Source: JBDTVS01 sp040007095 (lineage in GTDB: Bacteria; Acidobacteriota; Vicinamibacteria; Vicinamibacterales; CAVVIG01). Taken from it: 40,728 nt of DNA. Below the pieces are notes generated by a model. It saw only the letters and a list, made by a program, of their open reading frames with translations. It was not told where the DNA came from and searched no databases. Shown in pieces: positions 15,556 through 24,051 of this stretch (the stretch's first letter is position 1; the number at the start of each line of letters is the position of its first letter). Where the stretch lies: the NCBI GenBank assembly GCA_040007095.1, contig JBDTVS010000081.1, positions 1 through 40,728 on the forward strand, read 5' to 3'. Made by a program: the position numbers and the translations under genes.

Positions 15556-16552
15556 GCTTCTCCTGAAACGCGGCGCGCTCGTCGCCGTGGCAAATTGGCC
15601 GACGATCGCCATTCAGTTCGCGGCGGAAACCACGTTTCAAGTCCTGTTGGCCGTGCCGATCATCGGCGCCGCCATCCTGGTGGCGGCGCTGCTCGGCGGC
15701 GACCTGACCGAACTGCTGCGGGGCGGTCTGCGCGACACCTTCACGGCCATCGCCGGAACGCTGATGTCGGAACCGGTCGCGTTGGTCGCCTTCATTGCCG
15801 CCTTTACCATCGTGCTCCTTGGCGGATCGGTGCTGACGTTCCTCGTGAAGGGAGGCACGGTCGACGTCCTGGTGAGCGCCGAGGCCGCGGCCGGTCCGAT
15901 CGAGCACGAGCCGCTCACCTACGAAAGCGTCGTTCACGAAGCCGCGTACTTCACGCTCGATCGCTTCCTGAACGGCAGCCGGCGCTTGTTTCGGCGCTAC
16001 CTCGGACTGGGTCTGGCATTGATGGTCGTCTACGCCACCACCGGCGGCGCCTACGTGACCTTCGTGGTCTACGGCTATCGCGCCGTCGCCGGCCGGTGGC
16101 TGATCATCGAGTGGACGTTCATCGCCGCCATTGCGGCCGCTCTGCTGGTCGGTTGGATTACGCTCATCAACTGGTGCTACCTGCTGCTGCAGATCGCGAT
16201 GGCCACCGAAGACATCGGTCTCGCGCCCGGCGTGGTGGCCGTCTCGCGGTTCATTCGCGCCGAGTTTCGTGAGCTCGCCAGCGTATTCGGTGTGATCCTC
16301 GTCGTCATCGTCGCTTCGACGTTTGCGTCTGCGCTCGCCTGGTCCGGCGTCGGACTGATCGCGTTCGTGCCGCTGGTCGGCCTGGCGGTGTTTCCCCTGC
16401 AGCTGGCGGCGTTGTTGCTGCGCGGAATCGTCTTCGAGTTCATCGGTCTCGGCGCGCTCGCGGCCTATGCCGCGCTGTACCATCGTCATCTCGCAAAGCG
16501 CGAGCCGGTGGTGCGGGACGTGGTCGCCCGCCTCACCCACGAGCAGGCGTGA
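15545..16552 (+). CDS. multi-pass membrane protein of unknown function
   Basis: I do not recognise this family. The 335-residue product from ATG 15545 has six to seven hydrophobic helices: VLLAVPIIGAAILVAALLGG, VALVAFIAAFTIVLLGG, YLGLGLALMVVYATTGGAY, FIAAIAAALLVGWITLI, VFGVILVVIVASTFASALAW and a long C-terminal pair ending LAAYAALYHRH. A soluble loop (EHEPLTYESVVHEAAYFTLDRFLNGSRRLFRR) separates helices two and three. The layout resembles other uncharacterised acidobacterial membrane proteins and has no enzyme motif that I can see. Its start lies only 34 bases from the divergent kinase gene, so the two are probably co-regulated; no Shine-Dalgarno sequence is evident. Starts further upstream would read through the kinase start and are unlikely. 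Confidence 0.8.
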   Translation: MNLKLLLKRGALVAVANWPTIAIQFAAETTFQVLLAVPIIGAAILVAALLGGDLTELLRGGLRDTFTAIAGTLMSEPVALVAFIAAFTIVLLGGSVLTFLVKGGTVDVLVSAEAAAGPIEHEPLTYESVVHEAAYFTLDRFLNGSRRLFRRYLGLGLALMVVYATTGGAYVTFVVYGYRAVAGRWLIIEWTFIAAIAAALLVGWITLINWCYLLLQIAMATEDIGLAPGVVAVSRFIRAEFRELASVFGVILVVIVASTFASALAWSGVGLIAFVPLVGLAVFPLQLAALLLRGIVFEFIGLGALAAYAALYHRHLAKREPVVRDVVARLTHEQA

Positions 16553-16562
16553 CCAGCGTGGT

Positions 16563-16574
16563 CCGCTCGAGCGG
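16563..16574. repeat. 12-bp palindrome between convergent genes
   Basis: CCGCTCGAGCGG is a perfect palindrome inside the 24-base gap between the stops of the membrane-protein gene and the beta-propeller gene. It could be a minimal shared terminator (4-bp stem, TCGA loop), or chance. Confidence 0.3.
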
Positions 16575-16576
16575 CG

Positions 16577-17779
16577 CTACTGTTTGGGAATCGTGATCGG
16601 AATAATGCCCGGCAGCGGGGTAATCGGAGCGATCGTGGGTTCGATCGCCTTGCTGACGGCGACGATGCTCGCACCCTCGGCGATTGAGCGCGTGACGACG
16701 ATGATCATCGGGCCGAGGGCCACGGTCGAGGTGAAGGCGTGAAGCGGCGCCGCGATCTCGCTGGCGGGGTCGATGACCATCTCTCCGGCCGCGGCGCCAT
16801 CTTTCAGCAGAAACGCGCGTAGCGATCCGGAGATGCCGGCGACCACGACGGTGTCCGCCGCCTTGAGCGGAGGCCATGCGGGGCGGAACGGCAGCGGCTT
16901 CTTCCATTGCTGAACGCCGTTGCGGCGGTTCAGCGAGCGAATCACGTTGTCGAGCGACACGAAGTAGACGTGATCGAGGTCGGCCACCGGCTTGCTGACC
17001 ACGTCGGCGCCCGTGCGCCAGCGCCAGGCGATGCTCCCGTCCCTGGTCTCGAGACAATACAAGAAGTTGTCGGTCGATCCGACGAACAGACGATCGTCGG
17101 TCGAGAGAATTTCGCTGGGTGGACCCCCAAGCCGACGTTCCCAGATCTGGACGCCGGTATCCAGGCGAAGGGCGAGGACGCGGCCGTCGTCCAACGACAG
17201 ATACACGCGCTGTGCGTCGATGGCCGGCGCGGCGCGAGTGCCCGAGACCGCCTGCCGCCACACCAGCGTGCCATCCTCGGGCCGCAGCGCGCGGACATCC
17301 GACGCCGTGAGCACGAACAGGCGGCCGCGCTCCCATACGGGGGCCGCGGTGAGCTTCTCGGGAAACGGGATCGTCCACGCGGTCGACCCGTCCGTGGTGC
17401 GCAGGGCGGTCACGCTGTCGTCCTGAGAGATGAAGAGGAGGTCGCCGCCAATCGCGGGCGCCCATTTCGGCCGGGCGGACGCGATCCACTGCTGCACTCC
17501 GTGCGTCAGTTCGTACGCCACGATGCGATCGCCCTCGATTGGAAAGTACCCATAACCCTCGCGGTACGCGGGCGGTGCGGTAAGCTGATTGTTGAGCGCC
17601 AGCGTGAAGTGGGTGCGAGAGGGAAATGGGGACAGCGGGAGAATCTTGCCGGAGCGGCTCTTGGCGACCGGGGGAGACGGCGGCGTGGGAACCTGCGCCG
17701 AGACGACTGCGAGCAGACCTAACCAGACTGTGGCAAGGGCAAGTGCACTACAACATCTTGTGGTCGCGGCCGAGTCCAC
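16577..17779 (-). CDS. secreted PQQ-type beta-propeller protein, BamB-like
   Basis: The 400-residue product starts with a signal peptide (residues 1 to about 29, LALATVWLGLLAVVSAQ) and a Pro-rich linker. It then has repeated propeller blades with the PQQ-like signature: ADDGT- or DTG-type turns followed by a tryptophan, as in LTHGVQQWIA, TTDGSTAWTI, PEDGTLVWRQ, DTGVQIWERR, TRDGSIAWRW and RNGVQQWKK. The fold matches BamB of the outer-membrane beta-barrel assembly machine and other PQQ-repeat proteins, but catalytic quinoprotein dehydrogenase residues are not visible. No lipobox is clear, unlike E. coli BamB. GTG at 17779 is the only start that keeps a whole signal peptide. It diverges from guaA across a 31-base gap. 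Confidence 0.82.
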   Translation of the reverse strand: MDSAATTRCCSALALATVWLGLLAVVSAQVPTPPSPPVAKSRSGKILPLSPFPSRTHFTLALNNQLTAPPAYREGYGYFPIEGDRIVAYELTHGVQQWIASARPKWAPAIGGDLLFISQDDSVTALRTTDGSTAWTIPFPEKLTAAPVWERGRLFVLTASDVRALRPEDGTLVWRQAVSGTRAAPAIDAQRVYLSLDDGRVLALRLDTGVQIWERRLGGPPSEILSTDDRLFVGSTDNFLYCLETRDGSIAWRWRTGADVVSKPVADLDHVYFVSLDNVIRSLNRRNGVQQWKKPLPFRPAWPPLKAADTVVVAGISGSLRAFLLKDGAAAGEMVIDPASEIAAPLHAFTSTVALGPMIIVVTRSIAEGASIVAVSKAIEPTIAPITPLPGIIPITIPKQ

Positions 17780-17781
17780 CC

Positions 17782-17794
17782 CGCTATAATAGCG
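17782..17794 (+). promoter_or_regulatory. palindromic -10 element upstream of guaA
   Basis: A perfect consensus TATAAT (17785-17790) lies 20 bases before the guaA GTG. It is embedded in CGCTATAATAGCG, whose two 6-base arms are exact inverted repeats around a central A. No good -35 sits 16-18 bases upstream. The palindrome could also be an operator, or allow weak divergent transcription toward the beta-propeller gene. Confidence 0.5.
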
Positions 17795-17810
17795 TCAAGT
17801 TCTCCGTTCA

Positions 17811-19373
17811 GTGACCCACCAAACCATCATCGTTCTTGATTTCGGCTCGCAGTACACGCAATTGATCGCTCGTCGTCTTCGCGAGCTGTCGGTGTATTCC
17901 GAGATCTGGTCGCCGGACACGCCGGCCGAGCGGATTCGATCCCGCGCGCCGGCCGGCATCATCCTTTCGGGGGGGCCCAAGAGCGTGTCGGATCCCGGCG
18001 CGCCGACCTGCGATCCCGCGGTGTTCGATATCGGGCGGCCGGTGCTGGGCATTTGTTATGGAATGCAGTTGATGGCCCATACGCTCGGGGGCCAGGTGGC
18101 GCCCGCGGCGCAGCGGGAATTCGGACACGCGGCGGTCAGGATCGCCGGCAGGCCGGACGCGGGCGAGGCCACCGGGGGCGCGGCGCTGTTCGCCGGCGTA
18201 CCCGACGAAATCCAGGTGTGGGCGAGTCATGGCGACTTCGTGGCGGCGCCTCCGAACGGATTCAGCGTGACGGCGACGAGCGCCAACGCGCCGGTCGCCG
18301 CCATGGCCGACGCGTCGCGGCGCCTCTACGCATTGCTGTTCCATCCGGAAGTGGTGCACACCCAGAGCGGCCTGGAGATCTTGTCGAACTTCGCGTTCGG
18401 GGTGTGTGGTTGCACCGGCGATTGGACGATGGCGTCGTTTGTCGAGGAAGCGACGGCGAAGATTCGCCGCCAGGTCGGCGAAGGACGGGTCGTGTGCGGG
18501 CTGAGCGGCGGCGTCGATTCGACCGTCGCCGCGGTGATTATTCATCGCGCGGTCGGCGATCGGCTGACGTGTATTTTCGTCGACAACGGCGTGCTTCGGC
18601 ACGACGAGTCGGGTCAGATTCGGCGGCGATTCGAACGATTACAGCTGCCGCTGGTGTTTGTGGATGCGTCGCAGCTGTTTCTCGATCGCCTGGCGGGGGT
18701 GATCGATCCCGAGCAGAAACGAAAAATCATCGGGGCCACGTTCATCGATGTCTTCGAGCAGGAGGCGACCAGGCTCGGGCGCGTCGATTTTCTCGCCCAG
18801 GGCACGCTCTATCCGGACGTCATCGAGTCGGTGGCGATCGTCGGCCAGTCGGCGCTGATCAAGAGCCACCACAACGTCGGCGGGCTCCCCGATCGGATGC
18901 GGATGGCACTGGTCGAACCGCTCCGCGAGCTGTTCAAGGATGAAGTGCGCGCCGTCGGCCGACAGCTGGGGCTCGACGAGGAGTTCGTCGCCCGGCAGCC
19001 GTTTCCCGGTCCCGGCCTGGCGGTAAGGATTCTCGGTGAAGTCACGCCGGCACGGCTGGACCTGCTGCGGCGCGCCGACGCGATCGTCGCCGAGGAAGTG
19101 AAACGCGAAGGCTGGTACACGCGGCTGTGGCAGAGCTTTGCGGTGCTGCTGCCGATTCAAAGCGTCGGGGTCATGGGTGACGAGCGCACCTACGAGTACA
19201 CCGTCGCCGTCCGCGCCGTCGAGAGCCGTGACGGCATGACCGCCGACTGGGCGCGGCTGCCGCACGAGCTCCTCGCGCGCATCTCCTCGCGCATTGTCAA
19301 CGAGGTGCGCGGTCTGAACCGGGTCGTCTACGACATCAGCTCCAAGCCGCCGTCGACCATCGAGTGGGAGTGA
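17811..19373 (+). CDS. guaA: GMP synthase (glutamine-hydrolysing)
   Basis: GuaA converts XMP to GMP using ATP and glutamine in cytosolic purine synthesis. The 520-residue product has the standard two-domain order. The N-terminal class I glutamine amidotransferase has nucleophile C82 in GICYGMQL and H178-E180 in FHPEV. The PP-loop ATP pyrophosphatase begins with LSGGVDST (231-238). The C-terminal dimerisation domain ends ISSKPPSTIEWE, as in all GuaA proteins. GTG at 17811 is the start, since the first residues (THQTIIVLDFGSQYTQLIARR) align with the family N terminus. A TATAAT box lies just upstream. No guaB is present in the window. dnaE follows after 39 bases. Confidence 0.97.
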   Translation: MTHQTIIVLDFGSQYTQLIARRLRELSVYSEIWSPDTPAERIRSRAPAGIILSGGPKSVSDPGAPTCDPAVFDIGRPVLGICYGMQLMAHTLGGQVAPAAQREFGHAAVRIAGRPDAGEATGGAALFAGVPDEIQVWASHGDFVAAPPNGFSVTATSANAPVAAMADASRRLYALLFHPEVVHTQSGLEILSNFAFGVCGCTGDWTMASFVEEATAKIRRQVGEGRVVCGLSGGVDSTVAAVIIHRAVGDRLTCIFVDNGVLRHDESGQIRRRFERLQLPLVFVDASQLFLDRLAGVIDPEQKRKIIGATFIDVFEQEATRLGRVDFLAQGTLYPDVIESVAIVGQSALIKSHHNVGGLPDRMRMALVEPLRELFKDEVRAVGRQLGLDEEFVARQPFPGPGLAVRILGEVTPARLDLLRRADAIVAEEVKREGWYTRLWQSFAVLLPIQSVGVMGDERTYEYTVAVRAVESRDGMTADWARLPHELLARISSRIVNEVRGLNRVVYDISSKPPSTIEWE

Positions 19374-19412
19374 GACCATTGTTGAGAGGTTGCGGAATGT
19401 CGGGGCTCGTCG

Positions 19413-22400
19413 ATGGCTGAGTTCGTCCATCTCCATCTGCACACGGAGTTTTCCCTGCTGGACGGCGCGTGCCGGATCGATGAGCTGCTCGACCAGGCGG
19501 TCGCGCTGAACATGCCGGCGGTGGCGGTGACCGAGCACGGCAACATGTTCTCGTCGGTGATCTTTCACGATCACGCGAAGGCACGCGGGCTCAATCCGAT
19601 TCTCGGCTGCGAGGTCTATGTCGCGCCCGGCGATCGCCGGACCAAGAGCGGGGTGCCCGGCGAGACGCAAAATCATCTGGTGCTGCTGGCCGAGACCGAC
19701 CAGGGCTATCACAACCTGATCAAGCTGGTATCCGCCGGTTACACCGAGGGGTTCTATTACAAGCCGCGCATCGACAAGGAGCTGCTCGCGCAGCACTCGG
19801 CTGGTCTGATCGGCCTGAGCAGCTGCTTGAAGGGGGAGGTCGCGGAGGGACTGTGGCACCAGCAGGAGCGCAAGGCGATTGAAGCCGCCGGTGCGTACCG
19901 CGACATTTTCGGCCCGGGCAACTTCTTCCTCGAAATGCAGTGGCATGGCATCGAGGAGCAGCGTACGGTCAATGGTGGGCTGCCGGCGATCGCCCGCGAT
20001 CTCGGACTGCCGCTCGTCTGCACCAACGACGTGCACTATCTGCGTGAAGCCGACGCGCACCCCCACGACGTGCTGCTGTGCATCGGCACCGGCAAGGCCT
20101 TCAGCGATCCCAAACGGCTGCGCTACGACGCCAAGCAGTTTTTCTTGAAGACCCCCGACGAGATGGCGGAGGTGTTCAAAGACTTTCCCGACGCGCTGGC
20201 GAACACGGTCCGCATCGCCGAGCGGTGCCACGTGACGCTCGAGGAAGGCCGGAACTATCTGCCGAACTTCGACGTGCCGCCCGGGTTCACCCTCGACGGG
20301 TACTTTGAGCACGTGGCTCGCGAGGGATTCGCCGAGCGGCTCCCGAAGCTGCGGCACCTCGCCGCGGCCGGACGGCTTCGCCACACGATCGACGAGTACG
20401 AGCGGCGTCTCTCGTACGAGATCGAGATGATCAAGCGGATGGAGTACCCCGGGTACTTCCTGATCGTGTGGGACTTCATCCGCTACGCGCGTGAACAGGG
20501 GATTCCGGTGGGCCCGGGCCGCGGATCGGCGGCCGGCAGTCTGGTCGCCTATTGCATGCGGATCACGGACGTCGATCCGATCGACTTCGATCTGATCTTC
20601 GAGCGCTTCTTGAACCCCGAGCGCGTGTCGCTGCCCGACATCGACATCGATTTCTGCGAGCGGCGCCGCGGCGAGGTGATCGAGTATGTGACCCGCAAGT
20701 ACGGCAGGGAGAACGTCGCGCAAATCATCACGTTCGGCACGATGAAGGCGAAAGCGGTGGTCCGCGACGTGGGCCGGGTCCTCGAGATGTCGTTCGCCGA
20801 CGTCGACAAGGTCGCCAAGCAAATCCCCCCGACGCTCGACATGACCCTCGACAAGGCGCTCGAGGAAAATCCGACGCTGCGGGAGATGGAGCAGAACGAT
20901 TCCAAGGTCAAGGAGCTGTTGGCCGTCGCGCGACGGCTGGAGGGCATGACCAGGCACGCCTCGGTCCACGCCGCCGGCGTGGTGATCGCGCCGAGGGCGA
21001 TCACCGAGTTCGCCCCGCTCTACAAGGGCGCCCGCGACGAAATCACGACGCAGTGGTCGATGAAGGAGATCGAGCGGATCGGCCTGCTCAAGATGGATTT
21101 TCTCGGGTTGAGCACGCTGACGCTGATTTTCGACGCGATCGGCGAGATCAAGCGGACGACCGGCGTCGCGCTCGATATCGACAACGTGCCGCTCGACGAC
21201 GAGAAGACCTACCAGCTGTTCCAGGAAGGACAGACCTACGGCATCTTCCAGTTCGAGAGCAGCGGCATGCGCGACATCCTGCGCAAGTCGAAGCCGCAGC
21301 GGCTGGAGGATCTGATCGCGTTGAACGCCCTGTATCGACCCGGGCCGCTGCGCAGCGGCATGGTGGACGACTTCATCGCGCGCAAGCAGGGCAAGACCGA
21401 GATCAAGTACGAGCTGGCGGAGCTCGAGCCGGTGCTGGCCGACACCTACGGCGTCATCGCCTATCAGGAACAGGTGATGCGCATCTCGAACGTCGTCGCC
21501 GGCTTTACGCTGGGAGAGGCCGACCTGCTGCGCAAAGCGATGGGGAAGAAGAACGCCGAGGTCATGGCCAAGATGCGCGGCAAGTTCGTCGAGGGCGCCA
21601 AGCGCAGCGGCCACAACGAGAAAAAGGCCACGCACATCTTCGACCTGATGGAGCACTTCGCCGGCTACGGTTTCAACAAGTCGCACTCGACGGCATACGC
21701 GTTCCTGGCCTATCAGACGGCCTATCTCAAGGCGAACTACCCCTGGCAGTTCGCGTCGGCGCTGCTCACCATCGAGGCGCAGAACACCGACAAGCTGGCG
21801 ATGTATCTGGGGGAGTGCCGCGACCGCGGGATTCCGCTGCTGCCGCCCGACATCAACGACAGCCAGCTGCGCTTCTCGGTCGAGCCGGGGAGGGGCGTGC
21901 GCTACGGGCTGACCGCGGTCAAGAACGTGGGCGAGGGCGCGATCGAGTCGCTGCTCGAGGTCCGCCGCAAACAGGGCCGGATCACGTCGCTGCACGCGCT
22001 GTGCGAGGACCTCGACCTGCGGCTCGCCAACAAGCGCGTGTTCGAGAGCCTGATCAAGGCGGGTGCGTTCGATTCCATCGCGCAGCCGGACGCCGGGTCC
22101 ATGCCGTCGCTGGCGTTTCGACCGCGTCTCATCGCCGCGATCGACGCGGCGTGCGAGCACGGCGCCCGGTTTCAGCGGGACCGGGACGAGGGGCAGGCCC
22201 AGCTGTTCGGGGCCTTCGCCGATGTCGCAGAGCCCGGAAGCAATGGCCTGGCGACCGGAACACCACGACACGGCGCGCCGCTGCCCGCCGCGCCGCCGTG
22301 GACGGAGACCGAGCAGCTCGCCGCCGAAAAGGAAACGCTGGGCCTCTACTGGAGCGGCCATCCGGTCGATCGGCACGCGGCGGAACTGAAAGCGATCGGC

Positions 22401-22991
22401 GCACGGCCGACCGGCGAACTGGCCGAGGCGCCAGTCAAGGCGCCGCGAAGCGATGCCTGGGGACAAGGTGGTCCGAAGCCGATCGAGCCCGACACGAGCA
22501 TCGGCGGCATTGTCGCCGCCTGCCGCCAGTTGAAGACGCGCAAGGGCGATCGGATGGCCGTGTTCACGCTCGAAGACGCGCAGGGCAGCGTCGAAGTCAT
22601 CGTCTTCCCGGAAGCCTATCAACGGGCGGCGGCGCTACTCGAGGTCGGCACGATGGTGTTCGTGCGCGGCAAGCTCGAACGAGACGATGAGTCGGTGCGC
22701 ATCCTGGCGTCGGAGGTCGTGTCGATCGACGCCGTGGCCGGGCGCCTGGCGCGCGAGGTGGCGATCCGTGTCAGGATGCCGGCGGATCGCGGGGTGTTCG
22801 AAGCCCTGGGCGCGGTGTTCCAGCGCCATCGCGGGGATCGGCGGATCCTGTTCGAGATGGAGCTCGCGTCGGGACCAACGCCGATGCGCGTCCGCGCGGA
22901 TGTGTCGGCGCAAATTCGGGTCAATCCCTCGCCATCCCTCGTCGCCGAAGTCGAGCGGATCGTGGGTGCGGGCGCGGTATCGCTGCGATGA
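19413..22991 (+). CDS. dnaE: DNA polymerase III subunit alpha (DnaE1 type)
   Basis: DnaE is the replicative polymerase. The 1192-residue product has the N-terminal PHP domain (FVHLHLHTEFSLLDGACR). The catalytic palm has LPDIDIDFCERR, where D409 and D411 match D401 and D403 of E. coli, and D562 in LLKMDFLGL is the third carboxylate. The fingers and helix-hairpin-helix regions follow, then an OB domain (IGGIVAACRQLKTRKGDRM to about residue 1110). It has no inserted proofreading exonuclease, so it is DnaE1 rather than PolC. The length fits the family. ATG 19413 begins directly with the PHP strand. The genes dnaE and accA are neighbours in many bacteria including E. coli, as here. Confidence 0.97.
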   Translation: MAEFVHLHLHTEFSLLDGACRIDELLDQAVALNMPAVAVTEHGNMFSSVIFHDHAKARGLNPILGCEVYVAPGDRRTKSGVPGETQNHLVLLAETDQGYHNLIKLVSAGYTEGFYYKPRIDKELLAQHSAGLIGLSSCLKGEVAEGLWHQQERKAIEAAGAYRDIFGPGNFFLEMQWHGIEEQRTVNGGLPAIARDLGLPLVCTNDVHYLREADAHPHDVLLCIGTGKAFSDPKRLRYDAKQFFLKTPDEMAEVFKDFPDALANTVRIAERCHVTLEEGRNYLPNFDVPPGFTLDGYFEHVAREGFAERLPKLRHLAAAGRLRHTIDEYERRLSYEIEMIKRMEYPGYFLIVWDFIRYAREQGIPVGPGRGSAAGSLVAYCMRITDVDPIDFDLIFERFLNPERVSLPDIDIDFCERRRGEVIEYVTRKYGRENVAQIITFGTMKAKAVVRDVGRVLEMSFADVDKVAKQIPPTLDMTLDKALEENPTLREMEQNDSKVKELLAVARRLEGMTRHASVHAAGVVIAPRAITEFAPLYKGARDEITTQWSMKEIERIGLLKMDFLGLSTLTLIFDAIGEIKRTTGVALDIDNVPLDDEKTYQLFQEGQTYGIFQFESSGMRDILRKSKPQRLEDLIALNALYRPGPLRSGMVDDFIARKQGKTEIKYELAELEPVLADTYGVIAYQEQVMRISNVVAGFTLGEADLLRKAMGKKNAEVMAKMRGKFVEGAKRSGHNEKKATHIFDLMEHFAGYGFNKSHSTAYAFLAYQTAYLKANYPWQFASALLTIEAQNTDKLAMYLGECRDRGIPLLPPDINDSQLRFSVEPGRGVRYGLTAVKNVGEGAIESLLEVRRKQGRITSLHALCEDLDLRLANKRVFESLIKAGAFDSIAQPDAGSMPSLAFRPRLIAAIDAACEHGARFQRDRDEGQAQLFGAFADVAEPGSNGLATGTPRHGAPLPAAPPWTETEQLAAEKETLGLYWSGHPVDRHAAELKAIGARPTGELAEAPVKAPRSDAWGQGGPKPIEPDTSIGGIVAACRQLKTRKGDRMAVFTLEDAQGSVEVIVFPEAYQRAAALLEVGTMVFVRGKLERDDESVRILASEVVSIDAVAGRLAREVAIRVRMPADRGVFEALGAVFQRHRGDRRILFEMELASGPTPMRVRADVSAQIRVNPSPSLVAEVERIVGAGAVSLR

Positions 22992-23042
22992 TCCGGCGGC
23001 CTGACTGTTGGTCACTTCGCCGCAGGACACGAGAGTCCCCCC

Positions 23043-24014
23043 ATGGCTGAGCCGTTGGAATTCGAGGCGCCGATCGCCGCGCTGCTGAAGGAGATCGACG
23101 AACTCGCCGCGCTGCCGCAGACCGACGGCCGCGATCGGCAGACCGAAACCCTGCGCCGGCGGATCGAAACGGCCCGCGCGGACCTCTATGCGGGACTCAC
23201 GCCATGGCAGCGCGTGCTCGTCGCCAGGCATCCGGAACGTCCCAGTCTCGAAGATTTCATCCGGCTGTTGTTCACCGGGTTTGTCGAGATTCACGGCGAT
23301 CGGCGCTTCGCCGACGACCACGCGATCATGACCGGGTTCGCCGACTACAAGGGCCAGCCGGTCTTGCTCGTCGGTCACGTCAAGGGCGGCGACACCAAGG
23401 AAAAGATCTATCGCAATTTCGGCTACGCGCGGCCCGAAGGCTATCGCAAGGCGCTGCGGGCCATGCGCCTGGCGGAGAAGTTTCGGCGGCCGATCATCGT
23501 CTTCGTCGACACGCCGGCCGCCTACCCGGGCATCGAGTCCGAGGAGCGTGGCGTCGCCGAGGCGATTGCGGTCAACTTGCGCGAGATGACGCTGCTCGAT
23601 ACCCCGATTCTCATCATCATCAGCGGCGAAGGCGGAAGCGGGGGAGCGCTCGGCATCGCGGTCGGCGACCGCGTCCTGATGCAGGAGTTCAGCATCTACA
23701 GCGTGATTCCTCCGGAAGGATGCGCGGCCATTTTGTGGCGCGATGCGTCCAAGAAGGTGGAAGCGGCCAAGGCGCTGAAGCTGACCGCCCCCGACTTGTT
23801 GAAGGCGCGGATCATCGACGAAATCATCCCCGAGCCGGTGGGTGGCGCGCACGCCGATCCCGCGGCTGCCGCACGGCTGCTCGACGGCGTCTTGACGCGC
23901 GTCCTGGACGAGATCGGGGGGCTCGACGGCCAGACGCGGTTGCAGCAACGGTACGAAAAATTTCGCAGCATGGGGCGCCTGGGCGTGGATTTCCTGGATG
24001 AAAGCCTGGTGTGA
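23043..24014 (+). CDS. accA: acetyl-CoA carboxylase carboxyltransferase subunit alpha
   Basis: AccA forms, with AccD, the carboxyltransferase that moves CO2 from carboxybiotin to acetyl-CoA, giving malonyl-CoA for fatty acid synthesis. The 323-residue product matches the family length. Features are the N-terminal helix (LEFEAPIAALLKEIDELAAL), FTGFVEIHGDRRFADD, the crotonase-fold core IVFVDTPAAYPG, ESEERGVAEAIA, and the oxyanion-hole glycines in ISGEGGSGGALGIAVGD. EGCAAILWRD is a further hallmark. ATG at 23043 begins at the usual N terminus. accD is not in the window. It lies between dnaE and recJ with short spacers and is probably cotranscribed with them. Confidence 0.97.
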   Translation: MAEPLEFEAPIAALLKEIDELAALPQTDGRDRQTETLRRRIETARADLYAGLTPWQRVLVARHPERPSLEDFIRLLFTGFVEIHGDRRFADDHAIMTGFADYKGQPVLLVGHVKGGDTKEKIYRNFGYARPEGYRKALRAMRLAEKFRRPIIVFVDTPAAYPGIESEERGVAEAIAVNLREMTLLDTPILIIISGEGGSGGALGIAVGDRVLMQEFSIYSVIPPEGCAAILWRDASKKVEAAKALKLTAPDLLKARIIDEIIPEPVGGAHADPAAAARLLDGVLTRVLDEIGGLDGQTRLQQRYEKFRSMGRLGVDFLDESLV

Positions 24015-24051
24015 CGCGCCACCTGCCATCGCCGCAATGGACTGATCGCTG

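Noticed and set aside
18639..22622. Open antisense frame of about 1327 codons opposite guaA and dnaE
   Set aside because: It is fully explained by GC-rich codon use of dnaE on the other strand; the translation shows no family motif and low-complexity composition.
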